Of a stretch of DNA of 64,000 nt, positions 34,848 through 42,076 are shown in pieces. Numbering within the stretch: the stretch's first letter is position 1; every line of letters starts with the position of its first letter. This DNA is from Sporosarcina limicola (GTDB taxonomy: Bacteria > Bacillota > Bacilli > Bacillales_A > Planococcaceae): NCBI RefSeq assembly GCF_014873855.1, contig NZ_JADBEL010000003.1, positions 182,055 through 246,054 of the forward strand. The letters are read 5' to 3'. The position numbers were made by a program, and so were the translations under genes. The notes beneath the pieces are model-generated. The model was given only the letters and a program-made list of their open reading frames with translations. It searched no databases and was not told the DNA's origin.

Positions 34848-36065
34848 TCACTCAGCTAGATGAAATGTAATCTCATTTGCAGCATTTTTTGCATGCTTTT
34901 TTGCTTCTTCCATACTTACCCCTGTTGCAACTACATAGGCATATCGATGACCCATTGACAATGGTGGAATTAGCTGAGTTCCTTTTTTAGGCTTCACGTA
35001 AACTTTAACCACGCCCGGCGACTTTCTAGCCCTTCCCTTTCCGGTGACCTTTTCCAATATTCCTTTTTCCGAAACAATGAGATATTGAGTAAATACATAA
35101 TTCCTGTATCTTGGAATTATAGAAGGACTTTCCCCTAGGTATAATTTAAGGGTTTCTTCCACTAGATTAAAACCAAATGCAGCTTGAATCATTTGATTCA
35201 TGGCTCCGCCTGAGATTCTCGGATTAATCTCAATCAGTTTCCAACCATTTTTTGACTGTCGTAATTCAAGGTGAAGAGCACCATTCTTAATGCCGAATTT
35301 TGAGATGACAGAGTCTAGGACATCTCCAACTCCAGTAATTATATCACTAGGAACTTCCGCGAGCACACCATAGCCAGTAATGATAAACCGTTTCCCCTGC
35401 GTAATTTCTTGTTTAATAATTCCTGCTATCTGAATCTTATTGTTATATACGAGTGCCTCGACTAAATATTGGTCGCCTACAATATATTCCTCAATAATAA
35501 TGGCTTCATCTGCATTCTTTTCCTGCAGTCTAACTACGTGATTTTCTAATTGTTCTATTCCCTCCGCAAGCAACACATCTTTAGATCCTGTTGACTTCGA
35601 AGATTTCACCATTACCGGAAAAATTAGCTGCGGGTTTACCGTTTCAAAAGATTGCGTCTCACCTGGATTGAGTATAGAAAAATTAGGTGTGTACGGCTGA
35701 TTACATAGAAAGGTCCTCGTCTCGGCCTTACTTTCCATTATCTTGATCATGGTAGACGAAGTGCCATTTTGACAAAAGTCATCGCAAAGGATTGATGCCT
35801 GGTGAACATTTGAATCGATAAAACTGACAATGGTCTTGATTTCATTCCCTCTTAACATGAGTGCATTTATTTTATTTTTCATTTCAGAAATATTATTCGT
35901 ATCCATAAAAATCATTTCATGAACATCTGTAAATTCTTTCCTTTGTTGCATTTGCTTTTCGTTATTTGTAAAAACAACCGTAAAAAAACCCATTCGTTCT
36001 GCAGCTTTAATGGCATCTCTACTGGATCCGGTTTTATTTGTACCTATAAAGATAATCGTGTTCAA
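34848..36065 (-). CDS. ATP-grasp ligase, L-amino-acid-ligase type (paralogue B)
   Basis: 405 residues, same length and layout as paralogue A. N-terminal F-I-G-T-N-K-T-G-S-S-R-D-A-I-K-A matches A's F-I-E-T-T-K-S-G-S-S-R-E-A-I-K-T. The ATP-grasp core has V-M-V-K-S-S-K-S-T-G-S-K, I-I-I-E-E-Y-I-V-G-D-Q-Y and W-K-L-I-E-I-N-P-R-I-S-G-G-A-M-N. The C-terminus has P-P-L-S-M-G-H-R-Y-A-Y-V-V-A-T-G. The start is TTG 36065 behind GGGAGTGAG. A CATACAATA box upstream suggests a mother-cell sigma promoter. It is divergent from the MurF-like gene at 36250. It probably joins two amino-acid-like substrates. Confidence 0.85.
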   Translation of the reverse strand: MNTIIFIGTNKTGSSRDAIKAAERMGFFTVVFTNNEKQMQQRKEFTDVHEMIFMDTNNISEMKNKINALMLRGNEIKTIVSFIDSNVHQASILCDDFCQNGTSSTMIKIMESKAETRTFLCNQPYTPNFSILNPGETQSFETVNPQLIFPVMVKSSKSTGSKDVLLAEGIEQLENHVVRLQEKNADEAIIIEEYIVGDQYLVEALVYNNKIQIAGIIKQEITQGKRFIITGYGVLAEVPSDIITGVGDVLDSVISKFGIKNGALHLELRQSKNGWKLIEINPRISGGAMNQMIQAAFGFNLVEETLKLYLGESPSIIPRYRNYVFTQYLIVSEKGILEKVTGKGRARKSPGVVKVYVKPKKGTQLIPPLSMGHRYAYVVATGVSMEEAKKHAKNAANEITFHLAE

Positions 36066-36132
36066 ACAGGCTCACTCCCTAATATAAACTTCAAATAAAA
36101 CAACTCGTTCTATGTTTATGAACTAAACTGCT

Positions 36133-36141
36133 TATTGTATG
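36133..36141 (-). promoter_or_regulatory. Possible SigE/SigK-type -10 box
   Basis: Minus strand CATACAATA fits both the SigE -10 (CATACAnT) and SigK -10 (CATAnnnTA) patterns. It is 68 bases upstream of the TTG start of paralogue B. I found no convincing -35. Confidence 0.4.
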
Positions 36142-36209
36142 GTTATCTATCACGAATGAAGAGAATAGATTTACAAAGGTTAATCGTACAAGCAAAATTG
36201 GACCGTTTA

Positions 36210-36218
36210 CATACGATA
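36210..36218 (+). promoter_or_regulatory. Possible SigK/SigE-type -10 box
   Basis: CATACGATA fits CATAnnnTA, 32 bases upstream of the MurF-like start. No well-placed AC -35 was seen (nearest at 36188-36189, 20 bases away). Confidence 0.3.
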
Positions 36219-36249
36219 TTGAATAGGGAAGGAGCTGAAAAACAACACA

Positions 36250-37629
36250 ATGAAGCCACTCACAGTAAGAGAACTTAGAACCGTTCTTGCAGGAGAATTG
36301 ATACAAGGATCTGACGATATGATGGTTCGTCATGGTGCTTATCGTCTTAAGCAGGTAAAAAAGCAAAATACAATTCTTTTTTTGAAAAATAGGATTGTAA
36401 GTTGGAAGGGGTTAAAAGAATTTTTTCCATTAGTACTTGTAACACATCAAGCGTTTCTCCCGAATGAACAATTAGAGAGTTTGACCGTCATAAAAGTTAA
36501 GGATGTAGAAAAAGCGTATTGGAAGTTTGTTAATTACTACCGTGGTCTGTTCCAGCTTCCTGTTGTGGCTGTTACCGGGACTTCCGGAAAAACGACTACG
36601 AAAGAAATGATTAGACACATTCTCTCGATAGATAAGAATATTACGTTTACAAACAGCAGTAATAATTCCCGAACTGCTCATTTAGATTATCTCCTAAGCA
36701 TTGATGACAAGACAGAAGCGGCCGTTTTTGAAACTGCTGTTGGTGCACCCGGAGACGTACTAACAGCAGGGGAAATATTCAAACCTACAATCGGGATTAT
36801 AACGAATATAGGCGCACATCATTTGAATTATTGCAAAACACTCGAATCCTACATTAACGCAAAGGCGGAAATGATAAATGCACTTGATAATACTGGGGTA
36901 CTCATTGTAAATTCAAGTGATAAAAACAGTAATACAATCGACTTAACTAACTATCAGGGTCGGATAATAAAAGTAGGAATTGATTCCTCTTGTCATTTTA
37001 AAGCGAGTGAGATTAGATACTGTAAAGATGGAATGCTATTTAATGTCCACTATAAGCAGAAAGATTATCCTGTGTTTGTACCAGGATATGGAGAGCATCA
37101 AGTTTATAATGCGCTTGCTGCGGTTGCAGCTACTCACGAAATCGGGATCAATCTTACGGAAGCAGCGCATCGATTGAAAACGTTCCAAAATTTAAATAAG
37201 CATCTGCAAGTGTATGAAGGAATTAATGGATCTACCATTCTCGATGACACATGGAGCATGACAACTACTTCATTGGAAGCAGCTCTAAATGTATTAAAGG
37301 AAATTGGACAAGGGAAAAAAAGGGTGGCTATTTTAGGAACCATAACCGATTTAGGTTCCTGGGGATACCTTATCCATGAACAAGCAGGAGAACTTATATC
37401 CCAGATAGGTGTTGATGTTCTCATTACAATTGGTGAGCATGCACGCATAATGGCAGAGCATGTAGTGAAGATTGGCTTGAATTCGCAAGTCTATGCTTTT
37501 AACAATAGTATCCTTGTTTATGGTCTGTTAAGAACGATTGTCAATGAAAATACGATCATACTGATTAAAGGCGATATGTACAGCAAGCCAATTATCGAAT
37601 TGGCGTCTAAATTACGGAAGCAAAAATAG
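36250..37629 (+). CDS. MurF-like Mur ligase (paralogue 1)
   Basis: 459 residues with the three MurF domains: N-terminal (1 to about 100), central ATPase with P-loop V-T-G-T-S-G-K-T-T-T-K-E-M (about 111-123), F-E-T-A-V-G-A-P-G, N-I-G-A-H-H-L, A-K-A-E and G-E-H-Q-V-Y-N-A-L, and a C-terminal ligand domain. The MurF motif D-D-S-Y-N-A-N-P is replaced by D-D-T-W-S-M-T-T-T, so the acceptor probably differs from that of MurF. A GGAAGGAG site lies unusually far (about 15 bases) from the ATG, and no better start was found. It ends in a strong terminator, so it is transcribed alone. Confidence 0.85.
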   Translation: MKPLTVRELRTVLAGELIQGSDDMMVRHGAYRLKQVKKQNTILFLKNRIVSWKGLKEFFPLVLVTHQAFLPNEQLESLTVIKVKDVEKAYWKFVNYYRGLFQLPVVAVTGTSGKTTTKEMIRHILSIDKNITFTNSSNNSRTAHLDYLLSIDDKTEAAVFETAVGAPGDVLTAGEIFKPTIGIITNIGAHHLNYCKTLESYINAKAEMINALDNTGVLIVNSSDKNSNTIDLTNYQGRIIKVGIDSSCHFKASEIRYCKDGMLFNVHYKQKDYPVFVPGYGEHQVYNALAAVAATHEIGINLTEAAHRLKTFQNLNKHLQVYEGINGSTILDDTWSMTTTSLEAALNVLKEIGQGKKRVAILGTITDLGSWGYLIHEQAGELISQIGVDVLITIGEHARIMAEHVVKIGLNSQVYAFNNSILVYGLLRTIVNENTIILIKGDMYSKPIIELASKLRKQK

Positions 37630-37668
37630 CTTCCCTTTAACACGTAGGTTGTTAAAGGGAAGCCTTTT
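37629..37668 (+). terminator. Terminator after MurF-like paralogue 1
   Basis: GCTTCCCTTTAACA (37629-37642) pairs with TGTTAAAGGGAAGC (37650-37663), then CTTTTT. Confidence 0.92.
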
Positions 37669-37797
37669 TCTAAAAGATGATGTTAATAGGACAAACACAC
37701 GGCCGGATTCCTGACGTTGTTAATACAGTAAAGTATTCTGATAGAAAGGATTAGTGCCTATCGGTTGTTTTATCAACCCTGATTTTTCATTACCCAT

Positions 37798-37825
37798 ACA
37801 AAATAAGTTTGTTTTTCATATAGTA
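37798..37825 (+). promoter_or_regulatory. Probable SigK-type promoter
   Basis: AC (37798-37799), 17-base spacer, then CATATAGTA (37817-37825), an exact fit to the SigK pattern AC-N16/17-CATAnnnTA, ten bases before the ribosome binding site of the next gene. An overlapping CATACAAA (37795 onward) also resembles a SigE -10. Confidence 0.5.
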
Positions 37826-37848
37826 ATTAGAGGGAAGGAGGAATGTCA

Positions 37849-39234
37849 TTGCAACCTTTACAAGTGAAAGACGTCTGCAAATTACTTCAAGGGGAATTAG
37901 TTTGCGGATCAGAAAATTGGGTAATAAAGGACGCTATTTATTATAATCGTCACGATCTTACTAAGCAACATACACTGATGTTTGTTAGCAGAATCGATAC
38001 TGTTAACTGGAGTGAAGTTAATTCTAAGGGGCCTTCTCTTGTGATTTCCGATAAGCCTTCTTCAGAGCTGAAAAAGGCATTATCGAACACGACTGTCATA
38101 AAAGTTGAAAGTCTTGTTCAATCCTACTGGAAATTCATCAAGTATTATCGAGGTCTTTTTACGATACCCGTCGTTACAATAACGGGAACATGCGGGAAAA
38201 CAACAACGAAAGATATGATTAACCATATGTTAAGTAAAGATCGAAATGTCCAGGCTTCCGTAAGTAGTAAGAATGAGCCGCGTAGATCATTTCCCTATTT
38301 GATGGGAATTGATGATAAAACAGAGGCAGCGGTTTTCGAACATGGACTTGGGAACACGGGTAATATTAAACACCAGTGTATGATTTATCAGCCTACAATC
38401 GGAATTATTACAACGATTGGTGTACATCATCTAGATGGATGTAAAAACCTTAAAGGATATATATGTGCAAAAGCAGAAATAGTGGAAGGGCTAAAGGAAG
38501 ATGGCACATTAATCCTGAATGCAGATGATGTAAATACGAGAAAGGTTCCTTTAGATTCATTCAAAGGGAAGATTATCTATTTTGGAGTTGATTTGCGGTC
38601 AGATTTCAGAGCTTCCCATATCAAATTCGCAAATAACGGAATGGATTTTCTACTCCATTTTAATAATACAACGTATGAAGCTTTTATACCTGGATATGGT
38701 GAACATCAGGTATCTAACGCTCTTGCTGCACTGGCGGCTGTTAACGAAATGGGAATGGATATAAAGGAAGCCATTTCTCGTCTAGCAACTTATAAGAACA
38801 TGGCCAGACATTTGGAGTTTTCTAATGGCATAAACGGGAGTACAATTATTGATGATACATGGACAAATAATCCTACCTCAATAAAAGCTGCATTAAAGGT
38901 CCTTGACTCAATTGGAAAGGATAAAAATATCATTCTAGTCTTAGGTGATATCAATAGATTGGGTAATTTCGAAAAGAAATATCATTGCGAAATTGGCAGT
39001 ATGGTGGCTAAACGAAACATTCACACCTTAATTACGATTGGAAGCAAAGCAGAAGAAATAGCAAGGCAAGCCATTCGAGACGGGAGTGAGGCTACTATCC
39101 ATATCGTTAAGGAGGTCAAGGGACTTAAAGAGAGATTAGACCCTGTACTTAATCGAAATGCGATTGTACTCATAAAGGGTCCTATGTCCAGCCGAGCCAT
39201 GATTGGGTTTGCAAATAGTTTAAAAGCAAATTGA
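37849..39234 (+). CDS. MurF-like Mur ligase (paralogue 2)
   Basis: 461 residues, collinear with paralogue 1. P-loop I-T-G-T-C-G-K-T-T-T-K-D-M (about 109-121), F-E-H-G-L-G-N-T-G, T-I-G-V-H-H-L-D, A-K-A-E, G-Y-G-E-H-Q-V-S-N-A-L. The acceptor motif reads D-D-T-W-T-N-N-P-T-S, closer to MurF's Y-N-A-N-P than that of paralogue 1. I choose TTG 37849 because AAGGAGG is seven bases upstream and the product then begins M-Q-P-L, like M-K-P-L of paralogue 1; ATG 37843 would touch the binding site. It is transcribed alone, perhaps by SigK. Substrate unknown. Confidence 0.85.
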   Translation: MQPLQVKDVCKLLQGELVCGSENWVIKDAIYYNRHDLTKQHTLMFVSRIDTVNWSEVNSKGPSLVISDKPSSELKKALSNTTVIKVESLVQSYWKFIKYYRGLFTIPVVTITGTCGKTTTKDMINHMLSKDRNVQASVSSKNEPRRSFPYLMGIDDKTEAAVFEHGLGNTGNIKHQCMIYQPTIGIITTIGVHHLDGCKNLKGYICAKAEIVEGLKEDGTLILNADDVNTRKVPLDSFKGKIIYFGVDLRSDFRASHIKFANNGMDFLLHFNNTTYEAFIPGYGEHQVSNALAALAAVNEMGMDIKEAISRLATYKNMARHLEFSNGINGSTIIDDTWTNNPTSIKAALKVLDSIGKDKNIILVLGDINRLGNFEKKYHCEIGSMVAKRNIHTLITIGSKAEEIARQAIRDGSEATIHIVKEVKGLKERLDPVLNRNAIVLIKGPMSSRAMIGFANSLKAN

Positions 39235-39244
39235 TGGGAAAAAG

Positions 39245-39279
39245 AAGAAGTATTCGTCAATTTGCGACGAATACTTCTT
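39245..39279 (+). terminator. Bidirectional terminator between converging genes
   Basis: AAGAAGTATTCGTC (39245-39258) pairs with its complement at 39266-39279. It lies between the Mur ligase and NlpC/P60 genes. Confidence 0.85.
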
Positions 39280-39288
39280 ACCTAATTT

Positions 39289-40215
39289 CTACAATACACG
39301 TTTTGCTGTTATGTAATGCTGATTATAGTAATCTACAAGGAGAACCCTAGTTAGAATCCCACTTGAATTCGGGATAATTATTCTGTGATTACCTGCGTAA
39401 ATCGCCACTAAACTGGGTGTCTTTGAACCTTTCACGCTATTAAAGAAGATTAGATCACCTTTCTTTAAATTGGCACGTGAGATTGTGGTGCCACGTTTCA
39501 TTAATGCTTTACTAGTTGTTGCGTCCAGATTTACACCATTTTTTTTATAAATATAGTTCACAAAGCCTGCACCTGTAAACTTCATTGCTTGTTCGTTATT
39601 CATATTCCCCATCGTAACTTTATTTATTGAGTTGTAAGAAAGTGTAACAATTTTATCCCCCTTTGTTGCTGGATTTGAAGGAAGTAAGCTGGGCAGGACT
39701 CTTCTGGCTGTTACATAATTATCTTTATAATAGGGCTTGCTATTTAAATCCGAAATGACTATCTTTTGTTTCGGGTCTGCCATTTGAATCACTTTATTAT
39801 CACCGATGTACATCGCTACATGGTCGGGATCAGTGCCTGTCTTTTTACTTTTAAAAAACAGCAAATCACCTTTTTGTAATTGATTTCTGGCAACGTAAGT
39901 TCCTTGTTTCATCATATAATCTTCATTGTATGTTGCGAGATCCACTCCATTTTTTTCGAAAATATACATTAGAAAAGTAGCACATGAAAATTTGTAAGGA
40001 TAGGTAGACTTGTACGCTTTATTGCTGTAAGTAGCTTTCCCTATTAAACTTTTACCAGTCCGAATTAATTGATCAGCCTTTGCATCCACTACCGATTGTT
40101 TACTCTGGGTCGTAATCGTTGCTGCCGAGACATTCATCTCGTTGAGGGAAGGTGCTCCTAGAGTACTAACACCTACGAGGGCTGCTAATGTAGCTGTAAC
40201 CAAACGTTTTTTCAT
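39289..40215 (-). CDS. Secreted protein with two NlpC/P60 domains, second degenerate
   Basis: 308 residues. Signal peptide M-K-K-R-L-V-T-A-T-L-A-A-L-V-G (cleavage near V-S-A, about 31). Domain 1 (about 45-170) has the catalytic Cys in F-S-C-A-T-F and the His in D-P-D-H-V-A-M-Y-I-G-D. Domain 2 (about 180-308) is a repeat of it, but Gly replaces the Cys (F-T-G-A-G-F-V) and the His is lost (T-P-S-L-V-A-I-Y-A-G). NlpC/P60 enzymes usually cut gamma-D-Glu amide bonds in cell-wall peptides. ATG 40215 follows CAGGAGG. It ends island 1 and could process the ligase product or the wall. Confidence 0.88.
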   Translation of the reverse strand: MKKRLVTATLAALVGVSTLGAPSLNEMNVSAATITTQSKQSVVDAKADQLIRTGKSLIGKATYSNKAYKSTYPYKFSCATFLMYIFEKNGVDLATYNEDYMMKQGTYVARNQLQKGDLLFFKSKKTGTDPDHVAMYIGDNKVIQMADPKQKIVISDLNSKPYYKDNYVTARRVLPSLLPSNPATKGDKIVTLSYNSINKVTMGNMNNEQAMKFTGAGFVNYIYKKNGVNLDATTSKALMKRGTTISRANLKKGDLIFFNSVKGSKTPSLVAIYAGNHRIIIPNSSGILTRVLLVDYYNQHYITAKRVL

Positions 40216-40424
40216 ACTGTACCTCCTGTTTTTTGCAATGGGAACTTGCAATTGATACTAACGTTAACATAGAAAAGGTACGAAACTTTGCGGGAAACAT
40301 TTCCAGTAAGTGTACTTGTATAGCCTCAAGCCTTGCCCTTAATCGTTTACACAAGGGTCATTACAGTTTGATTACAAGAAGTTATGAATATTTAATTTGA
40401 CAGGAGGGTTTGGGTCGCTTACTA

Positions 40425-40453
40425 GCTGACTTTGGTCATTAATTCTGTATAAT
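40425..40453 (+). promoter_or_regulatory. Promoter of the thioesterase gene
   Basis: TATAAT (40448-40453) with a weak -35 GCTGAC (40425-40430) 17 bases upstream. Transcription would start just before the ribosome binding site. Confidence 0.6.
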
Positions 40454-40471
40454 GGACGTGAGGTGAGTGTA

Positions 40472-40897
40472 GTGTTTAGCAGTGAAAAAGAAATTGAAAT
40501 TAGATATGCAGAAACGGATCAAATGGGTGTCGTCTATCATGCGAATTATTTGGTGTGGATGGAGATTGGGCGGACGAAGCTTATCGAGGATCTTGGTTAT
40601 ACATATGCCGGACTGGAAGCGGATGGTTATTTATCACCTGTGACAGATTTATCAATCCAATATAAGGCGGTGATGAAATACGGGCAGAAGGCGACTGTCC
40701 GTACGTGGGTCGAATCACATGAAAGGTTAAAAACGACGTATGGTTATGAAATCTTCCATGAAGACGGCACGATTTCAGCGACAGCGACTTCGGAACACGT
40801 TGTAGTAAAAAAAGCGAATTTCCGTCCTGTTTCGTTAAAAAAAGTCAAACCTGATTGGGATGCAAAATATACAGAAATCCAGCGAAGAAAAAAATGA
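40472..40897 (+). CDS. 4HBT/YbgC-type acyl-CoA thioesterase (YneP-like)
   Basis: 141 residues of hot-dog fold. The R-Y-A-E-T-D-Q-M-G-V-V-Y-H-A-N-Y motif (about 11-26) carries the catalytic Asp16 and His23 of the YbgC group. It hydrolyses acyl-CoA thioesters; the physiological substrate is unknown. I choose GTG 40472 with GAGGTGAG upstream over GTG 40463, which overlaps the binding site. In B. subtilis the homologue yneP lies between citB and yneR; here both neighbours are pushed apart by islands. Confidence 0.88.
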   Translation: MFSSEKEIEIRYAETDQMGVVYHANYLVWMEIGRTKLIEDLGYTYAGLEADGYLSPVTDLSIQYKAVMKYGQKATVRTWVESHERLKTTYGYEIFHEDGTISATATSEHVVVKKANFRPVSLKKVKPDWDAKYTEIQRRKK

Positions 40898-41419
40898 CCG
40901 CGTTCGGTATTAATCATTCAGTGAAGTCGCATTGTTGACCCATTTACATACCACATATGGGGCTATATTTTTTTAAAATGTGGTAATACCTGTTACGTAG
41001 TCGAATGAACAAAAAGCGTGAACAGGTCCTCTTTTCCTTTCATAAAACTATCTTCCACACTTTTCTAGGTTTAAAAGTTGATGGTAATTGGAAAATCGAA
41101 CCTGCATTTTGTTGTGTAAATAAGACAACCAGCCACTTAGACACTTGGCTGGTTGTCTTATTTATTCTATATAATTGTAGTGAGTTTTCCGGTTAATGAA
41201 GCCAGACCAAAATGTTCAATGCTGTACTATAATTTCTGAACGGCTCCCCAAACTGTCTCCCTTCGGTTCGAATCCTGATGGGTTCCCTCATCTCTATTAT
41301 ATCCACACACTTCTTATCACTATCATTTACCTCCGCTTATGTCTGTCCTTAACCGAATTAAGCTTCATATATATAATGAGAGGTAAGTGATTCAATAAAA
41401 AAGTTGAGAGGTGAAAAAG
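40898..41419. other. Intergenic region with an 18-bp hairpin
   Basis: No credible gene in about 520 bases. AAATAAGACAACCAGCCA (41118-41135) and its exact complement (41146-41163) form a strong stem that can terminate in both directions. The left border of island 2 is here. Confidence 0.6.
41118..41163 (+). terminator. 18-bp perfect hairpin, likely terminator
   Basis: Perfect stem with a ten-base loop and a T-rich 3' side. It is symmetrical, so it works on both strands. It lies 220 bases after the thioesterase gene. Confidence 0.75.
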
Positions 41420-42076
41420 TTGAATGATAATGTGTTAGTAATTGCAGCACATCCCGACGATGAGCTCCTAGGAAGCGGTGGAACGCTAAAGAAATTAATC
41501 AATCATGGTCATAACGTTATCACTGTCATTTTTGCTAAAGGGAGGAAGGAAGAGGAGATTCAAATGAAGCAGGCCGTGTTAGAGGCAAATAATCACTTAG
41601 GGGTAGAAGAGATTATTTTTTTAGAATACCCCAATCTATTATTAGAAACATTTCCTTTGCATATTATTAATAAGGAGATTGAAGCCTTACTAGTAAAGTA
41701 TGAACCTTCTATGGTTTTTACCCATCACTATGGCGACATTAACATGGACCATCAAATTCTGTTTCAAGCCGTGTTAACGGCAGCCCGCCCGTTACCCGAA
41801 AAAAAGCCTATTGAACTGATTTGTTTCGAAACGGTTTCTTCCAGTGAATGGAGTCAACATACCAATGATAAAACCTTTAAACCGAATTATTTTGTCGATA
41901 TTACAGATACCATCGACAAAAAATTAGAGTCTCTTAAGTTCTATGATAAAGAGATGAGACCATTTCCTCATCCACGATCATATGAAGGAGTGCAATATTT
42001 AGCCCAAGTACGCGGCATGACCATTGGAGTTGAATATGCAGAAGCCTTTGAAATTATTAGGAGGGTATGGAAATGA
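41420..42076 (+). CDS. PIG-L family deacetylase (BshB/LmbE-like)
   Basis: 218 residues. The zinc motif A-A-H-P-D-D-E-L-L-G-S-G-G (His11, Asp13, Asp14) lies near the N-terminus, with T-H-H-Y-G-D-I-N-M-D-H-Q (about 108-119) as the second metal site. PIG-L enzymes remove N-acetyl groups from GlcNAc-type sugars (BshB for bacillithiol, MshB for mycothiol, PIG-L for GPI). TTG 41420 is six bases after GAGAGGTG; an in-frame GTG nine bases earlier is part of that site. It overlaps the GT4 gene by ATGA, so the pair is coupled. Confidence 0.88.
   Translation: MNDNVLVIAAHPDDELLGSGGTLKKLINHGHNVITVIFAKGRKEEEIQMKQAVLEANNHLGVEEIIFLEYPNLLLETFPLHIINKEIEALLVKYEPSMVFTHHYGDINMDHQILFQAVLTAARPLPEKKPIELICFETVSSSEWSQHTNDKTFKPNYFVDITDTIDKKLESLKFYDKEMRPFPHPRSYEGVQYLAQVRGMTIGVEYAEAFEIIRRVWK

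Noticed and set aside
41260..41290. GGTTCGAATCC sequence like a tRNA T-loop at the left border of island 2
   Set aside because: The flanking bases do not pair into a T-stem and no acceptor or anticodon arm is present, so it is not a tRNA and I cannot support it as an attachment site.
41005..41390. Two short plus-strand frames between the thioesterase and deacetylase genes
   Set aside because: The first runs through an 18-bp terminator-like hairpin, neither has a ribosome binding site, and the sequences look non-coding.
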